A stretch of DNA of 64,000 nt from Nostoc linckia z4 (lineage in GTDB: Bacteria > Cyanobacteriota > Cyanobacteriia > Cyanobacteriales > Nostocaceae). Every line of letters starts with the position of its first letter. Positions within the stretch are counted from its first letter, which is position 1. This document shows, piece by piece, positions 42,505 to 50,883 of this stretch. Location of the stretch: positions 1 through 64,000 of the forward strand of contig NZ_LAHA01000039.1 of the NCBI RefSeq assembly GCF_002608075.1, written 5' to 3'. Both the position numbers and the translations under genes were made by a program. The notes below the pieces were generated by a model. That model was not told the DNA's origin. It was given only the letters and a program-made list of their open reading frames with translations, and ran no database searches.

Positions 42505-43821
42505 GTTATTAACAACTTGACCGTATAGGTCGTATGTATCAGCCTCGTGAATCGCTACTGGTACGATGGTTCCTAACTTTGCCTGTCCTTGGACATACAC
42601 TTGACCATCAACCTCTGGGGAAAATCTAGCTGAACGACCGATTAATTCACCACTTTCAGGGTTTTCTTGCTCAATCAGGACATCGACGATTTTGCCTACT
42701 TCCTGTTGATTTTTCTTTAAGGAAATCGGTTGCTGGAGTTCCATCAGTCGCTCTCGGCGTTCGTCCATCACTTCTTGAGATAACTGATTTGGCAGGTTGT
42801 AGGCGGGGGTTCCTTCTTCGGGTGAAAAGGTGAAGACGCCAACATGGTCAAATTCATGCCGCTGGACGAATTCCAGTAGATGCTCAAAATGCTTGCTTGT
42901 TTCTCCTGGGAAACCAACAATAAATGTTGTCCGCAATACGGCTGTTGGTAGTGCCGTTTTGATGCGATCTATAATCCCATCATTCACACGCCCTTGCCAG
43001 GGACGGTTCATGGCACGGAGAATCTCTTCATGAGAATGTTGCAAGGGCAAATCCAGATAAGGCAAGATGTTAGGTGTTTCTTTGATTGCCGCTATTACGT
43101 CTTGTGTCAATCCCGTGGGATAAGCGTAGTGCATTCTAATCCACGGTATATTTACCTTTCCCAAAGCGCGGAGTAATTCGGCTAGCTTTGGCTGACCATA
43201 AATATCTAAACCGTAATTAGTCGTGATTTGGGAAATTAAAATAATTTCCTGTACTCCCTGACTAACTAACTCCTTAGCTTCAGCGACTATCGATTCAATA
43301 GTACGCGATCGCTGCTTCCCTCTTAAATGAGGAATTATACAAAACGCACAACGATAATCACATCCTTCGGCAATCCTGAGGTAAGCTACCCCCTCTGTTG
43401 TAGTGCGATAGCGCGGTGTAGTTTCGTCGGCAATGTAGGTTGGTTCGATACTAACCTGTTTAACCCGTTCGCCTTGTTCTACACGCTCAATTACATTTAC
43501 AATTTTGTGATAATCACCTGTACCTACCACAGCTACTGCTTCCGGCAACTCATCCAAAAGTTGTTCTTGGAAATGTTGCGCCATACAGCCAGTAATCACA
43601 ATTTTTTTGTTCGCTTCTGCCAGTTCTACCAAAGTTCTGACAGATTCAAGTCTTGCCGCTTCAATAAAACTACACGTATTGACAATAACGTAATCTGCTA
43701 ACTCTTCGTTTGTATCTACACCGTAGCCTGCTTCTGTGAGCATTCCTAACATGTGTTCTGTATCTATTCGATTTTTCTCGCAGCCCAGGTGAGAAATGGC
43801 AATTGTTGGCTTGTCACCCAT
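42502..43821 (-). CDS. rimO: Ribosomal protein S12 methylthiotransferase RimO
   Basis: A 439-residue radical SAM enzyme that methylthiolates an Asp of ribosomal protein uS12. Three parts are visible. The N-terminal UPF0004 domain has cluster cysteines in HLGCEKN, VNTCSF and ITGCMAQ. The radical SAM domain has CDYRCAFCIIP. The C-terminal TRAM domain ends in HEADTYDLYGQV. HLGCEKN and the TRAM ending place it in RimO rather than MiaB. It is followed on the same strand by the CrhR-type helicase. Confidence 0.97.
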   Translation of the reverse strand: MGDKPTIAISHLGCEKNRIDTEHMLGMLTEAGYGVDTNEELADYVIVNTCSFIEAARLESVRTLVELAEANKKIVITGCMAQHFQEQLLDELPEAVAVVGTGDYHKIVNVIERVEQGERVKQVSIEPTYIADETTPRYRTTTEGVAYLRIAEGCDYRCAFCIIPHLRGKQRSRTIESIVAEAKELVSQGVQEIILISQITTNYGLDIYGQPKLAELLRALGKVNIPWIRMHYAYPTGLTQDVIAAIKETPNILPYLDLPLQHSHEEILRAMNRPWQGRVNDGIIDRIKTALPTAVLRTTFIVGFPGETSKHFEHLLEFVQRHEFDHVGVFTFSPEEGTPAYNLPNQLSQEVMDERRERLMELQQPISLKKNQQEVGKIVDVLIEQENPESGELIGRSARFSPEVDGQVYVQGQAKLGTIVPVAIHEADTYDLYGQVVNN

Positions 43822-44622
43822 ATTTTGAAAAAATTTTCAGTTCTCTTCTTGTAATCAAATTCATTCCAGTACTGACGCAAGCTTTTTTTTATCAGCATCC
43901 TCATAAGAAGATGTACAGAGGTGAATTTCCACTGTCAGTAAATCCCCGTTTACCTATGACCCCATCGATAATAATAAAAATAAAGGTCATGTTATGATAC
44001 TTCTATCAATTTGTTTCCCAGGGTAAATTTAAGTGTCTTTGGGTACATTTGACACTTGTAATGTTTTTTAACAATTGGCCTATTGGTATTTTACATTACC
44101 ACAGCGTGTGCGTTGTTAACCTACCCCATCGGGAAGCCGCCCAAAGGGCTTGTTGTGAGAAGTCGCTACCCTCAGGGAAATCGCCTTCGCGACTACGCCC
44201 ATAAAGCAGTAATGCTACCCTGGCAAACGGCAAGTCCCACGACTGCGCGCGGAAAAGACCCCTAAACCACGGAAAGCTGCCTTGCGTGTTGTGAGTGGCA
44301 AACTCCTCTTGTAGCCAGGTTTTATCTTAACATATCTTATGACAAGTTTGAGGCCAATTTCCATCTTCGGAAGGAGGCAGTAAACCGACCAATTTCAAAA
44401 AAGAGACCAGGACACAAGGAGACATAGGCATGGGGCAAACAGGGAGTGCCAAGTTGTGAGCGCCGAATTTTGTAAAATTGATTTATGCAAAATTATTCAA
44501 AATTCAAAAAGCTGATGAGTCAAGCTTTTCGGGTATTTTGAATTGTAGGTATATTTGGGTGTTGTAGTACTAGCCTCTAATCTCTAGTCTGTATAGCCCA
44601 ATCCCTCGCAATAATTAAAGAC
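43822..44622. other. Long intergenic region with a GC-rich, structured patch
   Basis: No convincing protein gene in 801 bp. The ends are AT-rich, but 44100-44330 is much richer in GC and can fold: AAGTCGC with GCGACTA around 44160-44199, GCCC-AAA-GGGC near 44144-44153, and other short stems. This may be a cluster of dispersed repeats or an unrecognised RNA gene. GGAAGGAGGCAG at about 44370 recalls part of the SRP RNA tip, but the required partner bases are not evident. The btpA promoter should lie in the last 150 bases. Confidence 0.4.
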
Positions 44623-45471
44623 GTGGACTTATATCAGCTGTTTAAAACTCGCTCACCGATTATTGGCGTGGTTCACCTGCTACCACTGCCGACCTCGCCC
44701 CGTTGGGGAGGTAGCCTCAAAGCGGTAATTGACCGCGCCGAACAAGAAGCCGTAGCCTTGGCAAGCGGAGGTGTTGACGGCATGATTGTGGAGAATTTTT
44801 TCGATGCGCCGTTTACCAAAAACCAAGTAGATCCAGTGGTTGTGAGTGCCATGACGATGGTGGTGCAGCGGATACAGAATTTGGTGACATTGCCAGTGGG
44901 CTTGAATGTGTTGCGAAACGATGCCAAAAGTGCAATGGCGATCGCTAGCTGTGTCCAGGCACAATTTATCCGCGTCAATGTCCTCACAGGAGTGATGGCA
45001 ACCGATCAGGGATTAATTGAGGGAGAAGCCCATCAATTACTGCGGTATCGACGGGAGTTGGGCAGCGATGTTAAAATCCTGGCCGATGTCTTGGTGAAAC
45101 ACGCCCGTCCTTTAAGTTCTCCAAATCTCACAGTTGCCGTTAAAGACACCATTGAAAGAGGTTTAGCAGACGGAGTGATTTTGTCTGGGTGGGCTACTGG
45201 TAGCCCTCCTAACTTAGAAGATTTAGAACTAGCTTGTGGTGCAGCAGCTGGAACACCAGTGTTCATCGGTAGTGGGGCAAATTGGGAAAATATTGATACA
45301 TTAATGCAGGCAGCAGATGGTGTCATAGTTTCCAGTTCCTTGAAACGTCACGGACGGATAGACCAAACAATTGACCCCATTCGCGTTAGTCAATTTGTAG
45401 AAGCCGCACGTCGTAGTTGGAACTCTAAAAGTGAAAGCAAGTCACCAGGACAAGTGAAATTACATTCTTAG
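44623..45471 (+). CDS. btpA: BtpA-family photosystem I biogenesis protein
   Basis: Encodes 282 residues of the BtpA family. In Synechocystis BtpA is a peripheral thylakoid protein needed for accumulation or stability of photosystem I reaction-centre proteins. Family blocks are IIGVVHLLPLPTSPRWGG, GVDGMIVENFFDAPF, LPVGLNVLRNDAKSAMAIA and LILADVLVKHA-like KILADVLVKHA. The fold is a TIM-like barrel. The GTG start at 44623 (MDLYQLF) matches the family N-terminus. It is followed by repeats and then the VKOR gene on the same strand. Confidence 0.94.
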   Translation: MDLYQLFKTRSPIIGVVHLLPLPTSPRWGGSLKAVIDRAEQEAVALASGGVDGMIVENFFDAPFTKNQVDPVVVSAMTMVVQRIQNLVTLPVGLNVLRNDAKSAMAIASCVQAQFIRVNVLTGVMATDQGLIEGEAHQLLRYRRELGSDVKILADVLVKHARPLSSPNLTVAVKDTIERGLADGVILSGWATGSPPNLEDLELACGAAAGTPVFIGSGANWENIDTLMQAADGVIVSSSLKRHGRIDQTIDPIRVSQFVEAARRSWNSKSESKSPGQVKLHS

Positions 45472-45479
45472 GGAATAGG

Positions 45480-45600
45480 GAGAGAGTGAGGAGTTATGAG
45501 TTATGAGTTATGAGTTTTAAATTGATTGTTCCTAAATTCCTCATTCTTAACTCCTCACTTCTCATTCTTAACTGTTAACTCCTAACTCTTAACTCCCAAA
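45480..45600. repeat. GAGTTATGAGTT/AACTCCTAACTC repeats
   Basis: A GAGTTAT-rich arm is followed by a TTAACTCCTAACTC-rich arm, giving a long imperfect hairpin in the btpA to VKOR spacer. It belongs to the same family as 29775-29890. Confidence 0.85.
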
Positions 45601-45607
45601 GCAGTTT

Positions 45608-46594
45608 ATGATTCGCCGCCGTTCTACTCCTTGGATTCATAAATGGTCACGTCCATTGATTGCCGCCATTGCTGGCTGTGGTGTGCTGACGACAGGTTAT
45701 CTCACCATAGAAAAGTTGACAGGAGGCAGTGCAGCTTGTGTGGCACAGGCTGGTGCCAAAGGTTGTAATGATGTGCTTTCCAGTCCTTGGGCAACAGTTT
45801 TTGGTCAGCCATTGGCTTTGTTTGGATTTTTGGCATACACCAGTATGCTGATATTTGCTTTGGCTCCTTTGGTATTTTCCTCAGGAGACAATACTAATCG
45901 CAAGCAATTAGAAAATTGGACATGGTGGCTACTGTTGGTGGGTGCGATCGCTATGTCTGTGTTTAGCGGTTATTTAATGTACCTGCTAGCATTCCAAATC
46001 AAAGCCGTTTGTCCCTACTGTATCGGCTCAGCTTTGTTCTCCACTAGTCTTTTGGTACTGACAATTATTGGTCGTACTTGGGAAGATGTTGGACAAATCT
46101 TGTTTACCGCCTTGATTGTCGGTATGGTGACACTGATTGGTACTTTAGGCATTTATGCTGGTGTCAATCAATCCGATGTCACATCTGGAACTCCTGGAGA
46201 ACCTGTAAAAATCTCCTTTGCTCCCAAGGAAGATCCTAACCCCGCAATCGGGGGATGGGAAATTACTACCACCTCTGGTGAACCAGAAATAGCCCTAGCC
46301 CGACATCTGGTGAAGATTGGTGCTAAGGAATACGTCGCCTATTGGTGTCCTCACTGCCACGAACAAAAACTAATTTTTGGCAAACAAGCTTATCAAGAAA
46401 TCGACAATAACATTAAGGTAGAATGTGCCCCTCCAGGACTCAAAGCTCAACCAGAAGTTTGTCAAGCTGCAAAAATTACAGGTTTCCCGACTTGGATTAT
46501 CAATGGCAAAAGCTATAGTGGAGTGCAAAACCTAGAGGAACTAGCCAAAGTATCTGGTTACACAGGCCCTCGGAACTTTAAATATTTCAAGTAA
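45608..46594 (+). CDS. Vitamin K epoxide reductase-thioredoxin fusion (disulfide-forming oxidoreductase)
   Basis: Encodes 328 residues. The first 190 are a VKOR domain with about five membrane helices; the loop cysteines are in SAACVAQAGAKGCNDVLSS and the active-site pair in VCPYCIG. The C-terminal thioredoxin-like domain faces the thylakoid/periplasmic space, with CPHC in AYWCPHCHEQK, a second Cys pair (VECAPPG and EVCQAAK) and the cis-Pro loop GFPTWI. Homologues (LTO1 in plants, Synechocystis VKOR) oxidise protein thiols using quinones and are needed for photosystem II assembly. All expected cysteines are present. Confidence 0.94.
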   Translation: MIRRRSTPWIHKWSRPLIAAIAGCGVLTTGYLTIEKLTGGSAACVAQAGAKGCNDVLSSPWATVFGQPLALFGFLAYTSMLIFALAPLVFSSGDNTNRKQLENWTWWLLLVGAIAMSVFSGYLMYLLAFQIKAVCPYCIGSALFSTSLLVLTIIGRTWEDVGQILFTALIVGMVTLIGTLGIYAGVNQSDVTSGTPGEPVKISFAPKEDPNPAIGGWEITTTSGEPEIALARHLVKIGAKEYVAYWCPHCHEQKLIFGKQAYQEIDNNIKVECAPPGLKAQPEVCQAAKITGFPTWIINGKSYSGVQNLEELAKVSGYTGPRNFKYFK

Positions 46595-46797
46595 TTGCCA
46601 ACACAAGTCTGTTTTAGCATTGCTACTGTTAACTGTTCGCTGTTGATGGTTCACAGTCAAAAACAAAGGTGTCGGGTGTGCCCTGAACCTTTTCATAGTC
46701 AACGGCCATGTACTGTTGTTTATTTCTTAGCGATCGCCCCTTGGGCTGCACTTCGCCCACAACAGAAATAAGTTCAATATGATAGTGGATTAGTATA

Positions 46798-46848
46798 GTT
46801 AACTGGATAAAAACAGTAAAGCTGTTTCCAGTTGACTTTTTTGTTTTT
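46798..46848 (+). terminator. Intrinsic terminator-like hairpin
   Basis: GTTAACTGG and CCAGTTGAC (one G-T pair) enclose a second stem AAACAG/CTGTTT; the stem is followed by TTTTTTGTTTTT. It lies 204 bases past the VKOR stop, so it may end that transcript or an unrecognised small RNA. Confidence 0.6.
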
Positions 46849-46987
46849 GGCAACATTTAGTGATAAATAAGATAAATAATAAGTGTTGCCCAATACCTAT
46901 AGCAGGGAATAAGGTTGGAGTAACAGGCAACAAGGTTAAAAGTCTTGTGCTGTAGGGGTTTAACCATCAGTTTATGTCCTAACCTAC

Positions 46988-47120
46988 CTAGTAGTCTGGC
47001 AACTCAACAATGCTTGGTGAGGGCTGGGGAAAGGGAAAGGGGAAAAGGGTAAGGGATTTAAAACCTTTCCCCTTTCCCCTTTACCCTTTAAAGAGCTAAG
47101 TTGACTTGGCGAACTACTAG
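46988..47120. repeat. MITE-like element with 21-base imperfect inverted ends
   Basis: CTAGTAGTCTGGCAACTCAAC (ends at 47008) pairs with GTTGACTTGGCGAACTACTA (from 47100) at about 17 of 21 positions. Inside is a purine/pyrimidine palindrome (47029-47094). The 913-bp gap 46595-47507 otherwise holds a terminator-like hairpin and no gene I can support. Confidence 0.7.
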
Positions 47121-47507
47121 TAACTGTCGTACATTCCGAATTGGGTATTTGTCAGTAAAATAAGCTTAATATCTAGCTTTAAGACTACGTTGGTGTATTT
47201 CTCCAACTAAAAATACCTGTATCAATTTTCTTGTGGCTTTTACTTACAAACATCTGAAGTTGAAGGAACTTGATTAACTATACTGGCTCTCATGCAGTGT
47301 GTACTTTAATTGATTTTTGCAGCACATGGAAGCCGCCTTCGAGTGTAATTATGTCAGCGTTAAACGCGAAAGTGTGTTTGTTGAAGTTACTCTCAATATG
47401 CTTTTGTTATTAGTGAAAAAACGCCAGTTAAAAGAGCAAAATCGCCTTATTCTACCTTTGTGCAGATGCCAAGAAAAGCCGAGTTTCAGAACTTTGGGAG
47501 CGGCTTA

Positions 47508-49712
47508 ATGAATCACCAGCTAGGGAAGCGTTTGATAAACTCGATCTTTGGACTGAAACAATCGCTGAGTCGAGAACACAAAGAATTGATGACTGCTGCT
47601 GGCGTTGCAGTCTGCGTCCTGTTTTTGCGCTCTATCGGATTATTGCAATCCTTAGAATTGGCAGGTTTGGATCAATTTTTTCGCTTACGTCCAAATGAAT
47701 CACCAGAAGAACGTATCACCATCGTTGTGATTGATGAAGCTTATTTAGATCAAGTAGGTTCGTGGCCGATTCCAGATCGGAATATTGCCGAATTGTTGCA
47801 AAAATTAAACATCCATAAACCCCGTGCGGTTGGGTTGGATATCTACCGAAATTTGCCAGTGGAGCCTGGTAATCAGGAATTACGTAATGCTTATAAATCA
47901 ATGCCAAACTTGATTGGTATTGAACTTCTGGCAAATGAAAAAAATAAAAACCTTACTGTTTTACCTCCAATAGGACTCAATAAGAATCAAGTGGGTTTTA
48001 ACAATGTGCTGTACGACCCTGATGGCAAAGTACGTCGCAGCTTGTTGTATTGGCATGTCGAGGATAAAGTACACGAAAGTTTTGCTTTGAAGTTGGCTTT
48101 ATTGTATTTAAAATCAAAAGGCATTACTCCTACCCAAGCAAAAATCAACCCTGAGTATTTGCAATTGGGTAAGGCAGTATTTACTCGTTTTGAAGTTAAT
48201 GATGGTGCTTATGTCGGAGCTGATGCCAGAGGCTACCAAATTTTATCCAATTTTCCCAAACCCAAACCTCAAAATCCATCTGGAGAATTTTCTCATTTTC
48301 GCCAGGTATCCATGAGTGATGTACTCGCTGATAAAGTCCAAGAAAATTTAATCAAAGACCGGGTTATACTTATTGGCTCTACTGCACCCAGTCTTCAGGA
48401 TTTTGTATTTATTCCTTATTCCAGCGGTTTGATGGGTACGGCAAAGCCTGTGGCTGGTATTCAATTACAAGCTTATTTTATTAGTGAATTAATTTCTGCG
48501 GCTCTTGAAGGCAGACCATTACTTAAAGTCTGGCCTGAATTATTAGAATATTTGTGGATTTTTGTTTGGTCTTATGTGGGAGCCATTACCACATGGCGGA
48601 TACGAGATTCAACGAAAAGTTTTCTTAGTATCCTTGTTTGTTGCTTTGTATTGACCGTCAGTGCTTATATAGCTTTTTTATACGGTTGGTGGATACCCCT
48701 GATTCCTGGGCTGTTTACTTTTGGGATTTCAGCTATTTGGATGACGAGTCATATCGCCCATATGCAGGAAGAATGGAAACGTTCTAAGGAGTTTTTGCAT
48801 CATGTAATTAACACGATTCCCGATCCAATTTTTGTAAAAAATGAACAACATCAGTGGATTGTTCTCAATGACGCATATTGTCGATTTATTGGTTATCCGA
48901 ATAAGTTGTTAATTGAAAAGTCAGACTATGATTTCTTCCCTAAGCATGAAGCCGATGTGTTTCGACAACAAGATGAGTTAGTTTTTCGGACTCAGCAACC
49001 CCACGAACATGAAGAAGAATTTACAAACGCAGATGGTCAAACTCATCAAATTGCCACTAAGCGATCGCTTCACAAAGACTCAGCTGGCAATTTCTTTTTA
49101 GTTGGGGTAATTCGAGATATTACTCAGCGCAAGTTGATGGAGGAAGAACTCAAGCGTACTGCTGCTGAGTTATTTCGCTCAAACAATGAATTAAAGCTCA
49201 AAGAAGACCATTTACGTTATTTGGCATATCACGATCCCCTGACAGGTTTATCCAATCGCAAATTTTTTGCCGAACAACTTTACGAGTCATTGCACTGGGC
49301 ACAACACCATAACTTGTTGTTGGGACTGTTGTTTATCGATTTAGATGGCTTCAAACAAGTCAATGATACTTTAGGGCATGAGATGGGCGATCGCCTGCTA
49401 ATGACTATCGCTGGGCGACTGAGCAATTCTTTACGGGCTAGTGATACAGTTTCTCGTTTAGGTGGCGATGAATTTACTGTAATCTTACGAGCAATTCCTA
49501 ATGTTCAGGTAGCTGCTAAAGTCGCCGAAAAAATTTTAACCAGCATCACCAAACCAATTGTTTTGGATGGCTATGCAATCCGAGTCTCTGCCAGTATTGG
49601 CATTAGTGTTTATCCATACAACAGCCAAGACAGTGAAACTTTGATGAAACAAGCAGATGCAGCAATGTACCGTGCTAAGCGCTTGGGTAAAAATCGCTAC
49701 GAATTTGCTTAA
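47508..49712 (+). CDS. CHASE2-PAS-GGDEF membrane sensor, probable diguanylate cyclase
   Basis: About 734 residues from ATG 47508, chosen for the GGGAG seven bases upstream. Residues to about 325 are an extracytoplasmic CHASE2 sensor (ITIVVIDEAYLDQVGSWPIPDRN, DPDGKVRRSLLYW). Three membrane helices follow, then a PAS domain (VINTIPDPIFVKNEQHQW). A GGDEF domain ends the protein, with an intact active site in RLGGDEFTVIL and the substrate region DPLTGLSNRKFF. It should make cyclic di-GMP in response to an external cue. No EAL domain is present. It is monocistronic. Confidence 0.93.
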   Translation: MNHQLGKRLINSIFGLKQSLSREHKELMTAAGVAVCVLFLRSIGLLQSLELAGLDQFFRLRPNESPEERITIVVIDEAYLDQVGSWPIPDRNIAELLQKLNIHKPRAVGLDIYRNLPVEPGNQELRNAYKSMPNLIGIELLANEKNKNLTVLPPIGLNKNQVGFNNVLYDPDGKVRRSLLYWHVEDKVHESFALKLALLYLKSKGITPTQAKINPEYLQLGKAVFTRFEVNDGAYVGADARGYQILSNFPKPKPQNPSGEFSHFRQVSMSDVLADKVQENLIKDRVILIGSTAPSLQDFVFIPYSSGLMGTAKPVAGIQLQAYFISELISAALEGRPLLKVWPELLEYLWIFVWSYVGAITTWRIRDSTKSFLSILVCCFVLTVSAYIAFLYGWWIPLIPGLFTFGISAIWMTSHIAHMQEEWKRSKEFLHHVINTIPDPIFVKNEQHQWIVLNDAYCRFIGYPNKLLIEKSDYDFFPKHEADVFRQQDELVFRTQQPHEHEEEFTNADGQTHQIATKRSLHKDSAGNFFLVGVIRDITQRKLMEEELKRTAAELFRSNNELKLKEDHLRYLAYHDPLTGLSNRKFFAEQLYESLHWAQHHNLLLGLLFIDLDGFKQVNDTLGHEMGDRLLMTIAGRLSNSLRASDTVSRLGGDEFTVILRAIPNVQVAAKVAEKILTSITKPIVLDGYAIRVSASIGISVYPYNSQDSETLMKQADAAMYRAKRLGKNRYEFA

Positions 49713-50463
49713 TAAATTCACGAATTTACTTTCTATCCTTGGATATTGAGTAAATATTTTTACTCTAAAATTAGGCTTTTGTACTTTAGATGCATAAAAA
49801 GCACTGTTTTGTAAAGGCACTTTATAGAACTGTCAACATAGCTTTTTAATTAAAACTCAAATGTAGCAAGACTTTTGGAAGTCAAACCAAAACAGATAAA
49901 AGAGCTAAGAAAGAAACTAGACTTTATCAGTAAATTAAAAAATATAATTTTGATAGTGAGTGTTTTTACCCAAAAAATAATCACTGTACTTAGGTAGATA
50001 ATTACGAAAATAAAATTAAATAAGCTCTACAACCCTTGTTATATGAGAATTATGTAATTTTGTGTTAGATATCTTTACTTTAATTAAATTTTTACTATTC
50101 AAAATTTAAAGTATTATTTTATAGCTTTTTAAATTGAAATATTTTTTAAACATAGTGTTTATACTTAAAATTATTAAGATATTATTAATAAATAGTGAAC
50201 CGTTCAAACTGCCTATGGAAATTGATTGCCAAATCTAACCTTAGACTGATGCAAAAACAGCGCATTTAAGAATATTCCTTAAGTGTTAAGACTATTTAAC
50301 ACCAGCAAACAAATGTTGGACTGCAAACGAACAGAGCATTAATTGTCTATCAGCAGCAGAAATTAATAATTTTGGAATATTCTCAAGGGAAGTTACGTAT
50401 ATTTACCTACAAAATTAAAAAAATACTTTTTTAAGGGAAAAACTAGTAAATTTACTGAAGATT
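49713..50463. other. AT-rich gene-free gap
   Basis: Very AT-rich, without ORFs, heptamer repeats or clear hairpins apart from TTAAGAATATTCCTTAA near 50269. The last 60 bases precede the small secreted protein gene and may hold its promoter. Confidence 0.5.
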
Positions 50464-50700
50464 ATGAAAATTCACTTGGGAATCACAAAATGTATGATAT
50501 TTTGTATAGGCGCTTACATCCTAATCCCAAAAATTGTGGGTTACGTAGGTGTATTCAGTACTGCAAGTGCTACCAGTCTGAACTCTAATGGCAGCAACAC
50601 CTTGATTGCCCGGAAAGTCAATTATCCAGATTTAAAAAACACATATATACCCCCAAATTATGGTGGGCCTGACAGCCAGCATGGTAGTGGTACTCGTTAA
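50464..50700 (+). CDS. Small secreted or membrane-anchored protein with PPNYGGPDSQHGSGTR tail
   Basis: A 78-residue ORF. Residues 1-35 form a signal peptide or anchor (ITKCMIFCIGAYILIPKIVG) with a possible cleavage site after ASA. The mature part is about 40 residues, Ser/Asn-rich, and ends in PPNYGGPDSQHGSGTR. I recall similar GGPDS-x-GSGTR endings on other small exported cyanobacterial proteins but know no function. It follows the CHASE2 sensor gene after a 750-bp gap and is followed at once by repeats. Confidence 0.6.
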   Translation: MKIHLGITKCMIFCIGAYILIPKIVGYVGVFSTASATSLNSNGSNTLIARKVNYPDLKNTYIPPNYGGPDSQHGSGTR

Positions 50701-50835
50701 ATTGGGCATGGGGCATTGGGTATGGGGAAAGGGGGAAAGGGGAAAGATTAAATTTATTCCTTTTCCCTTTTCCCTTTAACCCCTTCGGGGTTCGCCAGTC
50801 GCTCATGGGGGAAACCCCCAAGACCGCGCTGGCTC
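50701..50835. repeat. Heptamer, purine palindrome and small hairpin cluster
   Basis: GGGCATG units lead into a purine/pyrimidine palindrome (50723-50779, core AAGATTAAATTTATTCC) and two compact hairpins: ACCCC-TTC-GGGGT at 50779-50791 and TGGGGG-AAA-CCCCCA at about 50806-50820. It separates the small secreted protein from the convergent nadB gene. Confidence 0.85.
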
Positions 50836-50883
50836 ACCTTTTCCCCTGCCTTCTGTGCCCCTCATCTCCCCATGCCCCATGCC

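Noticed and set aside
44083..44265. 60-codon ORF in the GC-rich patch
   Set aside because: No ribosome site or recognisable domain; the patch looks like repeat or RNA sequence.
44340..44400. Possible SRP RNA, from GGAAGGAGGCAG
   Set aside because: The conserved flanking GUCAGG strand and pairing arms are not found, so the resemblance is to one short motif only.
44673..45326. Long antisense ORFs in btpA
   Set aside because: Shadows of the strongly supported btpA frame.
46629..46856. 75-codon minus-strand ORF after the VKOR gene
   Set aside because: Covers a terminator-like hairpin and a dispersed TTAACTGTT repeat; amino-acid composition is not protein-like.
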